From CAYLLN01 sp033762315 (lineage in GTDB: Bacteria; Planctomycetota; Planctomycetia; Pirellulales; Pirellulaceae), in contig JANRLS010000063.1 of NCBI GenBank assembly GCA_033762315.1, positions 35,506-99,505 on the forward strand: a stretch of DNA of 64,000 nt. Direction: 5' to 3'. Both the position numbers and the translations under genes were made by a program. Below the pieces are notes generated by a model. It had not been told where the DNA came from. It worked only from the letters and a program-made list of their open reading frames with translations, and searched no databases. This document shows, piece after piece, positions 25,982 through 35,005 of this stretch. Within the stretch, counting starts at the first letter, position 1. Every line of letters starts with the position of its first letter.

Positions 25982-27241
25982 ATGTCCGTTCATGCCCCTC
26001 ACAATCTGCCCGACCAGCAGCGGATTGTCATTACCGGCATCGGGCTGACCGCTCCCAACGGCAACAACCTGGCCGAATTTCGCCAGGCGTTGCTGGCCGG
26101 CAAAAGCGGCGTCAGCAAGTACGAAATCCGCTACGTCGGCGAAACCCTGGCTGGCGTCTGCAAGTTTGACGCGCTCCGTTATCAGTCGAAAAAGGACCTC
26201 CGCCGTGGCACGCGGGCCGGCAGCGTCGGCATCTATGCGGCGGGCGAGGCGATTCGCGACGCGGGGCTCGCTTGGGACCGGGTCGATAAGTCCCGCGTCG
26301 GCATCTATCTTGGCGTCACCGAGCATGGCAATGTCGAAACCGAGAACGAGATTTTCCTGCTCAAGGGATACGACTACGACACGAGCTATTGGTCGCACCA
26401 CCACAATCCGCGAACCGTGGCCAACAACCCAGCGGGCGAGGTGTCGCTCAATCTGGGCGTCACCGGTCCGCACTACACCATCGGGGCCGCCTGTGCCGCC
26501 GGCAACGCGGGGCTGATTCAGGGCGCGCAGATGCTGCGGCTGGGAGATTGCGATCTGGCCCTGGCGGGGGGCGTTTCGGAAAGCATTCACACCTTCGGCA
26601 TTTTCGCAAGTTTCAAAAGCCAAGGGGCCCTGGCGACGCACGAAGACCCCGCCCAGGCGAGCCGACCGTTCGATGTCGCCCGCAATGGCATCGTGGTGGC
26701 CGAAGGGGGGTGCGTCTATGTGCTCGAGCGGCTCAGCGACGCGCTAGCTCGCGGGGCAAAAATTCATGGCGAGCTCGCCGGCTATGCCATCAATACCGAC
26801 GCGACTGATTTCGTGCTTCCCAATCCGGAGCGGCAGGCGGAATGTGTCGAGCTGGCCTTGCGGCGGGCCGGGTTGCGGCCCGACCAGATCGACATCGTCA
26901 GCACGCATGCCACCGGCACCGGCCAGGGAGACGCCCAGGAATGCGCGGCGCTGCGGCGGGTGTTTTGCGAAAGCAACAAAACCTATTTCAACAACGCCAA
27001 AAGCTTCATCGGCCACGCGATGGGGGCCGCCGGCGCGCTAGAACTGGCGGGCAATTTGCCGTCGTTCTCCGATGGCGTTTGCCACGCCACGATCAACGTC
27101 AGCCAGCTCGATCCCGAATGCGACCTGCGGACCCTAGTGCTGAACGAGCCGCGAAAAATTGGCGATATCCAGTACATCCTCAACAATTCGTTCGGCATGC
27201 TTGGGATCAATTCCGTCGTCATCATCAAAAAATACTCGTAA
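25982..27241 (+). CDS. Beta-ketoacyl-ACP synthase (KAS II/FabF-like)
   Basis: A 419-residue condensing enzyme with the Cys-His-His triad: C171 in GAACAAGNAG, H309 in STHATGTGQGD and H345 in SFIGHAMGAAG. FabF normally reads ACST around the cysteine; ACAA here is divergent. The C-terminal NNSFGMLGINSVVIIKKY matches the family. The frame is open to 25913, but the ATG at 25982 (SVHAPHNLP) gives normal length. It extends or condenses acyl-ACP chains in the cytoplasm. The adjacent ACP (27269) and OleD-like reductase suggest a dedicated small lipid/polyketide module rather than housekeeping fatty-acid synthesis. Confidence 0.88.
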   Translation: MSVHAPHNLPDQQRIVITGIGLTAPNGNNLAEFRQALLAGKSGVSKYEIRYVGETLAGVCKFDALRYQSKKDLRRGTRAGSVGIYAAGEAIRDAGLAWDRVDKSRVGIYLGVTEHGNVETENEIFLLKGYDYDTSYWSHHHNPRTVANNPAGEVSLNLGVTGPHYTIGAACAAGNAGLIQGAQMLRLGDCDLALAGGVSESIHTFGIFASFKSQGALATHEDPAQASRPFDVARNGIVVAEGGCVYVLERLSDALARGAKIHGELAGYAINTDATDFVLPNPERQAECVELALRRAGLRPDQIDIVSTHATGTGQGDAQECAALRRVFCESNKTYFNNAKSFIGHAMGAAGALELAGNLPSFSDGVCHATINVSQLDPECDLRTLVLNEPRKIGDIQYILNNSFGMLGINSVVIIKKYS

Positions 27242-27268
27242 AGCAATCTTTGCAGGAACCACCGCCCG

Positions 27269-27529
27269 ATGACCCCTCCCGAAATTCGCGACGAAATTCT
27301 TGACATCCTCTCGGACATCGCGCCGGACGAGGACCTATCGACCCTTGCCGACGATAAGCCCTTCCGCGAGCAGCTCGAGCTCGACAGCATGGACTTTCTG
27401 GACATCGTCATGGAGCTGCGCAAGCGGCACAAAATTCAGGTTCCCGAAGAGGATTACAAGCAGCTCGCCAGCATGGGGAGCACCGTCGCCTATCTGGAGC
27501 CGAAGATGCGGGAGATCGTCAAAAGGTGA
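27269..27529 (+). CDS. Acyl carrier protein
   Basis: An 86-residue acidic four-helix protein with the phosphopantetheine site LDSMDFLDIV (Ser40). It starts 27 bases after the ketosynthase and probably serves it. Composition and length are normal for an ACP. The C-terminal YLEPKMREIVKR is more basic than in a housekeeping ACP. Confidence 0.9.
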   Translation: MTPPEIRDEILDILSDIAPDEDLSTLADDKPFREQLELDSMDFLDIVMELRKRHKIQVPEEDYKQLASMGSTVAYLEPKMREIVKR

Positions 27530-27651
27530 GCCGCCACGAATGGGCCGGCCTGTTCGCGCGGGTCAACTTCCAATGGCCAGCCAATCGGGCCTGACCCCGA
27601 AGCCCTGGTTTCCAGCGCTCTCGTGGAAAACTGCGAGACGAGCGAGGGACC

Positions 27652-29370
27652 ATGTACGCCAGTCATTCCAAGTTTCGTTTCGCCTGGATGGTGCTCACCC
27701 TGCTGGGCTTACCGTTGAATCCGCTGACCGCCGACCAGCCCCCGCAGCACCATGCCACGTCCTCCCGCGGAGTGGTGGCCACGGTGCATCCGCTGGCGAC
27801 CGACGCAGGGGTGAATGCCCTTAAACAGGGCGGCAATGCGGTCGATGCGGCGATTGCGGCGGCACTGACGCTGGGCGTTGTCGATCCGCACAACTCGGGC
27901 CTCGGCGGCGGCTGCTTCATCCTGATTCGCCGGGCCGATGGGAAGCTGATTGCCATCGATGGCCGCGAAACGGCACCCGCCCGGGCGAGCCGCGAGATGT
28001 ATCTGCGAGCCGGGCAGCCGCGGCCCGAGTTGAGCCAGTCGGGGGCGCTCGCGGTCGCCACGCCGGGTGCGCTCGCTGCTTACGACTTGGCCCTGCGCGA
28101 GCATGGCCGGCTCAAACTGGCCGAACTGGCGTTGCCCGCCGCCGAGATCGCCGAGCAAGGCTTTATTCTCGATACGCACAACGCCGCCATTCTGGCCCGC
28201 GCCGCCGAGAGCCTGCATAAGCATAGTCCGGCGGGCGTCCCCTTCCTTCAGCCCACTGGCTCGCCGCCGGCCGCCGGCGAGAAGCTCCAGCAGCCCGACC
28301 TGGCCCGCACATATCGCCACATCGCCAGGGGCGGGACCGACTGGTTTTATCGAGGCGAATTTGCCCGCGCGGTGGGCGATTGGATGGCTGAGAACGGTGG
28401 CCTCCTGGCAGCCAGCGATTTTGCCGCTTATCGGCCGCTCCTTCGCGAGCCACTAATCACGACTTATCGCGGCCGGACCATCGTCGGCTTTCCGCCCCCC
28501 AGTTCCGGCGGCGTGCATGTCGCCCAAATGCTCAATATTCTCGAGCAGTTCGACGTGCGAAGGATTCACGACCGCGATCCGGCCCAGTTCACGCACCTCC
28601 TGGCCGAAACGATGAAGCTCGCCTTTGCCGACCGAGCTTTTTGGCTCGGCGATCCGGCGTTCACGCGCGTCCCGAGGGGGCTGGTCGATAAGGAATATGC
28701 AAAGTCGCTCGCCGCGAAGATCGACCTCGCGAAAGCGACCCCCGTCGGCGGCCACGGCACCCCTCCCGCCGCCGACGAAAACGTGTTCGCCAAGCACACC
28801 ACGCATCTCGCTGCCGCCGACAGCGACGGCAACTGGATCGCTCTCACGCAAACGATCAACACCTCGTATGGTTCGAAGGTGGTGGTGCCCGGCACGGGGG
28901 TTGTGCTGAACAACGAAATGGACGATTTCGCGATCGCGCCGGGCACTCCCAACGCCTTTGGCCTCGTCGGTGCCGAGGCGAATGCCGTCGCCGCGGGGAA
29001 ACGGCCCTTGTCGAGCATGAGTCCGACGCTCGTTCTCGAAAATGGCCAGCCGATCCTGTCGGTCGGTGCCGCGGGGGGACCCACGATCATCACGCAAGTG
29101 GTGCAGGCGCTCGTCCGCACGCTCGACCTCGGCCAGTCGCTCGATGTCGCGCTTGCCGCTCCGCGCATTCATCACCAATGGTCCCCCGACGAAGTTCGCG
29201 TCGAAAAGGAGCTGGCGGCCGATCAGCAATCCGCGCTGGCTGGTCGCGGACATGCCCTGAAGGTGATCGACAAGCTCGGCGTCAGCCAAGGGATTGCCCT
29301 CGACCCCGCCGCGCGAAACTTCTTCGGCGTCCACGATCCCCGCGTCCCCGGCAAAGCGGCTGGATGGTGA
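27652..29370 (+). CDS. ggt: Gamma-glutamyltransferase (gamma-glutamyltranspeptidase)
   Basis: A 572-residue N-terminal-nucleophile hydrolase exported by a signal peptide (LTLLGLPLNPLTA region). Autoproteolysis is predicted before T383 in KHTTHLAA; T383 would be the catalytic nucleophile, and the small subunit begins there. Other family blocks are GGNAVDAAIA, SGLGGGCFIL, RETAP and PLSSMSPTLV. It hydrolyses glutathione and other gamma-glutamyl peptides, releasing glutamate, or transfers the gamma-glutamyl group. Transporters for amino acids and aminobenzoyl-glutamate-type compounds lie downstream, consistent with salvage of peptides. Confidence 0.93.
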   Translation: MYASHSKFRFAWMVLTLLGLPLNPLTADQPPQHHATSSRGVVATVHPLATDAGVNALKQGGNAVDAAIAAALTLGVVDPHNSGLGGGCFILIRRADGKLIAIDGRETAPARASREMYLRAGQPRPELSQSGALAVATPGALAAYDLALREHGRLKLAELALPAAEIAEQGFILDTHNAAILARAAESLHKHSPAGVPFLQPTGSPPAAGEKLQQPDLARTYRHIARGGTDWFYRGEFARAVGDWMAENGGLLAASDFAAYRPLLREPLITTYRGRTIVGFPPPSSGGVHVAQMLNILEQFDVRRIHDRDPAQFTHLLAETMKLAFADRAFWLGDPAFTRVPRGLVDKEYAKSLAAKIDLAKATPVGGHGTPPAADENVFAKHTTHLAAADSDGNWIALTQTINTSYGSKVVVPGTGVVLNNEMDDFAIAPGTPNAFGLVGAEANAVAAGKRPLSSMSPTLVLENGQPILSVGAAGGPTIITQVVQALVRTLDLGQSLDVALAAPRIHHQWSPDEVRVEKELAADQQSALAGRGHALKVIDKLGVSQGIALDPAARNFFGVHDPRVPGKAAGW

Positions 29371-29429
29371 CGGGAAGAAGAGAGTGAAAGCTGGGGCGAC
29401 AGGAAACGGGGGAGTCGGAGTCAGGGCAC

Positions 29430-30845
29430 ATGAATCACGCGATAAAAACATTTCCCCTCTCCCTCTCGTTCTGCCTCTACGTCGCATTCTCGTTCAGCTC
29501 GATCGGCTCGCTGCGCGCTCAGCCCGACGATCCCCCCGGCCGCTGGGAGTTGGAAACGCTGGTCCTCAAGGACGAAACCAAGCTCCGGGGGCTGATTCAG
29601 GCGGAAAACGACGAGGAAATCGATTTTGCCCAGATCGTGCAGCCGCCGGGCAAGCCGATGTACGCGGTAATTCGCGGGGTGCCGCGAGCGGACATCGCCA
29701 AAATCGAAAAGCTGCCAGCCGACAAGCATCGCCAGCTGGTCGATCGCTTCGCTCGCTTTCGCAACCGGGCGGTGATCGAGGCGGGGCGGATGGAGGAAGT
29801 GGAGCTAGGTCCCGGCCCTGGTGGAGCGACGCAGTCGCTGGCCTACGACGGTTCGTGGTTCAGCCTCTACAGCACGGCCGACGAGGAGCAAACTCGACGG
29901 GCGGTGGTCCGCGTCGAGCAAATCTTCCGGGCCTTTCGCACTTTCTTGCCACCGCGCGTCGCCGATCCGGAACGACTGACGATCGAGCTGTACGGCTCGC
30001 TCGATCAATATCGCGAGCGGCTCCGGGCACTCGACCTGTCGCTCGACAACGCGGCGTTTTACTCCCCGCGCCAGCGGATCATCCTGGCGGGGAGCGATCT
30101 GAATTTGTTTGCCGAGCGGCTAGCGCGGGTTCGCCGCGAGCACGAACAAGCGAAGCTAAATGCTGTCCAGCTGGAGGCGGAGTACATGAAAACGCTGGCC
30201 GCCGCCAGCGATGAACTCAAAGCTGCCGGCTTTACGCCCGAAGAGGCGGCCGCCGAAATTCGCCTCCGCAAGGCGGTCTGGAAAGAGCGGATGGAGGCGC
30301 TGCTGGTTGCCAATTCGCAGCGGCAGCGGACCAACGAGCAGAAGGTGGCCGAGGTGACTGGCGTCATGTTTCGCGGCCTTTATCACGAGGCTTTTCACGC
30401 CTATCTCGATGCCTTCGTCTTTCCGCACCAAAAACGGCATGTGCCCCGCTGGCTGAACGAAGGGTTGGCGCAAGTCTTTGAAAGCGGCCAGTTCGACGGC
30501 GAATCGCTCCGGATCGACGCCCCCGACGGCGCTAAGTTGGCTGCCTTGCGGGCCGACCTTTCCGCCGGCCAGCCGCTATCGCTGGCCAGCCTGCTAGTGG
30601 CCGAAGAGCGCGAGTTTTTGGGACCGCATGCCAGCGAGGCCCCGCGGCGACACTATCTCTATTCCTGGGGACTGGCCTACTATCTGGCGTTTCAGGGGGG
30701 GCTGCTCGAATCGCGGGAGCTCGCCGAGTATGTCGGTGCCGAGGCTCAGCGCTCCGATCCGCTCCCACGGTTCGAGAAACTTACCGGTCAGCCGCTCGGC
30801 CAGTTCGAGCGTGAGTGGCGGCAAGCGCTGCTAAAGATGAAGTGA
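29430..30845 (+). CDS. Exported DUF1570-like HExxH protein
   Basis: A 471-residue protein with a signal peptide (LSFCLYVAFSFSSIGSLRA). HEAFH at 319-323 and Glu344 in RWLNEGLAQ give a gluzincin zinc-site pattern. A charged, helical, coiled-coil-like insert (~residues 225-310) precedes it, and a C-terminal helical region (YLYSWGLAYYLAF) closes the fold. It resembles DUF1570 planctomycete proteins. Metallopeptidase activity is predicted. It follows ggt by 59 bases; a shared peptide-degrading role is an inference. Confidence 0.75.
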   Translation: MNHAIKTFPLSLSFCLYVAFSFSSIGSLRAQPDDPPGRWELETLVLKDETKLRGLIQAENDEEIDFAQIVQPPGKPMYAVIRGVPRADIAKIEKLPADKHRQLVDRFARFRNRAVIEAGRMEEVELGPGPGGATQSLAYDGSWFSLYSTADEEQTRRAVVRVEQIFRAFRTFLPPRVADPERLTIELYGSLDQYRERLRALDLSLDNAAFYSPRQRIILAGSDLNLFAERLARVRREHEQAKLNAVQLEAEYMKTLAAASDELKAAGFTPEEAAAEIRLRKAVWKERMEALLVANSQRQRTNEQKVAEVTGVMFRGLYHEAFHAYLDAFVFPHQKRHVPRWLNEGLAQVFESGQFDGESLRIDAPDGAKLAALRADLSAGQPLSLASLLVAEEREFLGPHASEAPRRHYLYSWGLAYYLAFQGGLLESRELAEYVGAEAQRSDPLPRFEKLTGQPLGQFEREWRQALLKMK

Positions 30846-30991
30846 ACCGCGCCCGTGCCGAGGCCGAGCGCGGCGACTGGCGCTCACTTTCGGCGGTCCG
30901 ACCGGCGGCTTTGGCGCTTTCGGTCTTCGCGCAACTCAATGGCGGGGCATATAAACTGAAGGTCGATTCAACCCCGCGACGAGTGTTTGTG

Positions 30992-32533
30992 ATGGCCACC
31001 GCCGAAACCGCTCCCCCCAAAACCATCTTCCAAAGGGCGCTCGACCTCATCGAGCGACTGGGAAATCGCGTGCCCCATCCGGCGGTGCTGTTTTTCGCCC
31101 TTTCGGCCCTGGTGGTGATCTTGTCGCACGCGCTACACCTGACGGGTGTCAGCGTCACCTACGAGCGACTTGATCCGGAGACTCACACGCTACAAACGCT
31201 GACGACCCATGTCAGCAGCCTCCTCTCGGCCGACGGCGTCCGGTTCATGTTCACGTCGGTCGTCCCGAATTTCATCAACTTCGGCCCGGTCGGCATCATT
31301 CTCGTCGCCATGATCGGTGTGGGGCTGGCCGAACGATCGGGACTGATCACCGCGCTCTTGCGGATGGTGGTGCAGGTCGCTCCGCGGCGGCTGATGACGG
31401 CGATTATCGTCACCGCCGGCGTCCTCTCGAGCATCGCCTCGGATGCCGGCTACCTGGTGCTGATTCCGCTCGGAGCGGCGGCGTTTTTCAGCGTCGGCAG
31501 GCACCCGCTGGCGGGGCTGGCGGCGGCGTTCGCGGGGGTCGCGGCGGCCTTTGGCGTCAATTTCTTCGTCAAGCCCATCGATGGCATCCTGGCCGAAATG
31601 ACCACCGATGCCGCTCGGCTCGTCGATCCGACGCGCACGGTCGAGCTGACCTCCAATTTCTATTTCGGCATCGCGTCGAGCGTGCTGCTGATTGGTGTTT
31701 GCACCTTCGTGACCGATTGGCTCGTCGAACCGCGACTCGGCAAGTTCGAATCCGCCGAGCCGGCGGAGGGGGGAAACGAACTGACGGCCGACGAAAAGCG
31801 CGGCCTCTGGTGGGCGCTCGTGGCGCTCGTGGTGGTGTCGGTGGGCCTCGCGCTGTTGTCGCTTCCCACCGGCGCGCCGCTCCGCAATCCAGAGACGGGC
31901 CAGCTCATCGGCGATTCGCCCTTCATGAACAGCCTGGTACTGCTCATCATGCTGGTTTTTCTGGCGACCGGCGCGGCCTATGGATATGGAGCCAGTACGC
32001 TCGCCTCCATCAACGCGGCCTTGGATGCCATCACCAAGACCTTCGCCGACCTCGGCGGTCTGCTCTTTCTGTTCTTTGTCATCAGCCAGTTTGTCGCCTA
32101 TTTCAACTACAGCAATATCGGCACGATTTTGGCAATTCAGCTCGCGACCTGGCTCAAGGAGGCCAACTTGGGGAGCGTGCCGCTACTCCTGGGCTTCATC
32201 GTCATTGGCTTTTTCCTTTGCTTTCCGCTGCCGAACATTCTGCCGAAATGGGCGATCATGGCCCCGATTTTCGTACCGCTATTCATGAAGCTGGGGATCG
32301 ATCCCGAAGTGGTGCTGGCCGCTTATCGCGTGAGTGACTCGCCGCCGAACGTGATCAATCCGCTGTTGCCGCACTTTGCCCTCGTCGTCGGTTTTGCCCA
32401 GCGCTACGACAAAGCCGCGGGAGTGGGGACGATCGTTGCCTTGATGCTCCCTTATACCGCCTGCACGATGCTCGCCTGGACGGCGATCTTTCTCGCCTGG
32501 CACCTTCTCGGCCTGCCACTGGGGCCAAACTGA
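30992..32533 (+). CDS. AbgT-family transporter (p-aminobenzoyl-glutamate-type)
   Basis: A 513-residue integral membrane protein with about nine to eleven hydrophobic segments. AbgT signatures are VPHPAVLFFALSALVVIL, SSIASDAGYLVLIPLGAAAF, GVNFFVKPIDG and SDSPPNVINPLLPHF. The family takes up p-aminobenzoyl-glutamate or exports sulfonamides (MtrF). The frame to 30815 overlaps the upstream gene; the ATG at 30992 is preferred. Its TGA overlaps the ATG of the ThrE-like gene (TGATG). A paralogue sits at 36245 on the other strand. Confidence 0.88.
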   Translation: MATAETAPPKTIFQRALDLIERLGNRVPHPAVLFFALSALVVILSHALHLTGVSVTYERLDPETHTLQTLTTHVSSLLSADGVRFMFTSVVPNFINFGPVGIILVAMIGVGLAERSGLITALLRMVVQVAPRRLMTAIIVTAGVLSSIASDAGYLVLIPLGAAAFFSVGRHPLAGLAAAFAGVAAAFGVNFFVKPIDGILAEMTTDAARLVDPTRTVELTSNFYFGIASSVLLIGVCTFVTDWLVEPRLGKFESAEPAEGGNELTADEKRGLWWALVALVVVSVGLALLSLPTGAPLRNPETGQLIGDSPFMNSLVLLIMLVFLATGAAYGYGASTLASINAALDAITKTFADLGGLLFLFFVISQFVAYFNYSNIGTILAIQLATWLKEANLGSVPLLLGFIVIGFFLCFPLPNILPKWAIMAPIFVPLFMKLGIDPEVVLAAYRVSDSPPNVINPLLPHFALVVGFAQRYDKAAGVGTIVALMLPYTACTMLAWTAIFLAWHLLGLPLGPN

Positions 32534-33852
32534 TGGACCCCGCGCCACCCACCGACGCCAAACCCCCCGTCGATGTCGGGGAACTGCTGGAGTTTCTCTT
32601 CCGGCTGGCACAGGCACTGCTGGCCAGCGGCGAACAGACGGCGACGGTCGAGTTGACGCTGCGGCGAGCCGCCGCGGCATATCGGATGCGGAGGTCGCGA
32701 GTCGTCGCCTTTCCGACGGCGATTTTCATTAGCTTGAACGACGGCGAGCAAGATCGAGTGACGCTCGCCGAAGGTCCGACGCAGAACCTTCGGCTCGACC
32801 AGATCGCCGGCGTGTACGAACTGCGCGATCTAGCGCAGCGAGGGCAAATCGCGCCTCGTGCCGGGCTCGATCAGCTTGCCGCCGTACTTCGCCAGCCGGC
32901 CCGCTTTGGGGGCTTGGGGGTGGTGCTGGGGCACATCGTGCTTTCCGTGGGGGTCGCGATGGTGCTGATGCCGGCGGCCCGCAACCTGGTCGCCACTGCC
33001 GTGCTGGGGGGGCTGGTTGGTGTCGTCAAGGTTCTGAACCGCAATCGCCCGTTGCTCGCCGTTCCGCTGCCGGTGATTTCGGCCGGGTTGGTGTCGAGCC
33101 TGGTGTTTTTCGCCATCGAACAGGGCCTGGCCATCGATCCGCTGCATGTCCTCGTGCCACCGCTGGTGTCGTTTTTGCCCGGCGGAATGCTCACGCTCGG
33201 CATGGTCGAGCTGGCTTATGGCGACATGGTCAGCGGGTCGAGTCGGCTGGTGGCCGGTTTCGTGCAACTGGTGCTGTTGGCGTTGGGGTTGGGGGCGGGC
33301 GCGCTGCTCGTCGGCTACCTCCCCGAAAACCTGACCGACGAATCGCCCACGCCGCTGGAGCCGCTGTGGGCCTTGGCCGCGCCGTGGCTAGGAGTAATCG
33401 TCTTCGGCACCGGGGCCTTCATTCACTTTTCCGCGCCGCGCGGAGCGCTGCCGTGGATGCTGGTGGTGCTGCTGGTGGCGTTTGGGGCTCAGCAAGTGGG
33501 GGCCGCTCTCTTCGGAAAGATCGGCAGCGGCTTTTTCGGGATGCTGGCGGTGACTCCCCTGGGCTATCTGATTCAGCTCCGTTTTCGCGGGCCGCCGGCG
33601 ATCGTCACCTTCCTTCCCAGCTTCTGGCTACTTGTGCCGGGAGCGCTAGGTCTCTTGAGCGTGACGCGGATGTTCAGCGACCGTGGCGCCGGCATCGATG
33701 GCCTAGTGAACGCGGTCTTCGCGCTCACGTCGATCGCGCTCGGCTCGCTCATGGGGGCGGCGATTTACAAGCTGCTCACCGAGCAGTTTGGCGCGTGGCC
33801 TTTGCAACTGGGGCGCGTCGGGCGCTATTTTCGCCGGACGCGGAAGAAGTGA
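32533..33852 (+). CDS. ThrE-family threonine/serine exporter
   Basis: A 439-residue protein with a cytoplasmic N-terminal DUF1212 domain (LAQALLASGEQTATVELTLR) followed by about ten membrane segments in the ThrE arrangement, including FLPGGMLTLGMVELAYGDMV. Members export threonine and serine in exchange for protons. It is translationally coupled to the AbgT gene upstream, with a one-base overlap. Likely function: removal of surplus amino acids after peptide breakdown; substrate not proven. Confidence 0.82.
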   Translation: MDPAPPTDAKPPVDVGELLEFLFRLAQALLASGEQTATVELTLRRAAAAYRMRRSRVVAFPTAIFISLNDGEQDRVTLAEGPTQNLRLDQIAGVYELRDLAQRGQIAPRAGLDQLAAVLRQPARFGGLGVVLGHIVLSVGVAMVLMPAARNLVATAVLGGLVGVVKVLNRNRPLLAVPLPVISAGLVSSLVFFAIEQGLAIDPLHVLVPPLVSFLPGGMLTLGMVELAYGDMVSGSSRLVAGFVQLVLLALGLGAGALLVGYLPENLTDESPTPLEPLWALAAPWLGVIVFGTGAFIHFSAPRGALPWMLVVLLVAFGAQQVGAALFGKIGSGFFGMLAVTPLGYLIQLRFRGPPAIVTFLPSFWLLVPGALGLLSVTRMFSDRGAGIDGLVNAVFALTSIALGSLMGAAIYKLLTEQFGAWPLQLGRVGRYFRRTRKK

Positions 33853-33869
33853 CCCGCCGCGGCAACTTG

Positions 33870-34955
33870 CTATTTGCCGCGCAGCACTGCCGCGATTTTT
33901 TGGTGGACTCCCAAATCCCCTGGAGGGTAGAAGAACACCTCGCCGCCGCGGGAGAGCACCTGCTCGACCGACTCATCGACGATGTCATCGAGCGCCGTCG
34001 GCCCCTCCCCCGTGTATTTAGCCAGTGTGACGCCGTCCTCGGCCAGGTCGGTCGCGTATTTGTAGTCCTTTTCGACCAGCAGCGTCCGGACCTTGCCGCC
34101 GACGATTTCGCGCCACACCTGGGCAATGCCGGACGCGTAGCGATGGGCGCTGACTGCCTGGTCGAGTCGCACGAGAGCGTTCGTCCGGCTGGCCGTGGCT
34201 CCAAGCTCGAAGACTGGCCAAACCTGCTTCCCCAGTTCGTGCGGCGAGGTCTTTTCGTGATTTCCCGCCAGCATGCCGACGAAGTCGTCTCCCAGCTTGG
34301 TCACCTCGCGGAAGAAGGCCAGGTTCCGCTCGACCCCGACGACCACCAGCGGCAGGGGCTGAGCCTTGTGCAGGGGAGCTAGCGCCTCATCGACGGAGCG
34401 AAAAAATTGCCGGTGATCCTCGTCGCGAATGGCTGAGGGATTGATTCCCACGCCCCCCGGCAGCTTGGCCGCACCTCCCCGTCCCTTGTGCGACAGGGGA
34501 AATGGCTTGCTCCGGTGTTCCTCCAGCACCGTCGTCCAGCCGCTGAACAGGCGAACTTCATGGCCGAGGACGAGGACGCGATAGGGAGTCGCCCGGTTGT
34601 AGGCATAAACGAGATCGCGGGTGGCGAACGTCTCGTCGATCTGCATTCGCGGTTTGACGCGAAACGGGAGCGAGAGGGATGCCGCCACATCGCGCGAGGC
34701 AAAGAGAGCCAGCCCGTCGAGCGCGTAGTTCCATTGGATCTGCTTGACGAGCGATTGCAGATTCTTCACGACCGGAGCCACTTCGCGCTTGGAAAATTCC
34801 GACTCCAGACGCTTGACCGCCTTGCTCACCAGATTCTTCACCTTGATTGGGTCTTGCTTGTTGGCCGGCGCGGTCCGGTGCGTGGGGGCGAGGATCGAAA
34901 CCGAGGGATAGTCGCGATGCGACTGGAACTGCTGAATTTCGGCGCGGGAAAGCAC
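33870..34955 (-). CDS. baeRF3-type release-factor-like domain protein
   Basis: A 361-residue soluble protein resembling the bacterial archaeo-eukaryotic release factor family (baeRF3): SVSILAPTHRTAP at the N-terminus, PLPLVVVGVERNLAFFREVT in the middle and SRGGEVFFYPPGDLGVHQ at the end. The frame is open to 35354, but that extension runs antisense into the peptidase gene. The GTG at 34955 has a GGAGG Shine-Dalgarno six bases upstream and gives the family length. Such proteins are predicted to act on ribosomes or stalled translation. Here it is the last gene of a minus-strand transporter run. Confidence 0.7.
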   Translation of the reverse strand: MLSRAEIQQFQSHRDYPSVSILAPTHRTAPANKQDPIKVKNLVSKAVKRLESEFSKREVAPVVKNLQSLVKQIQWNYALDGLALFASRDVAASLSLPFRVKPRMQIDETFATRDLVYAYNRATPYRVLVLGHEVRLFSGWTTVLEEHRSKPFPLSHKGRGGAAKLPGGVGINPSAIRDEDHRQFFRSVDEALAPLHKAQPLPLVVVGVERNLAFFREVTKLGDDFVGMLAGNHEKTSPHELGKQVWPVFELGATASRTNALVRLDQAVSAHRYASGIAQVWREIVGGKVRTLLVEKDYKYATDLAEDGVTLAKYTGEGPTALDDIVDESVEQVLSRGGEVFFYPPGDLGVHQKIAAVLRGK

Positions 34956-35005
34956 GGAGAACCTCCAGGTGAATGAGCAATGTTGCGAAGAGAAGAACAG
35001 GCAAA

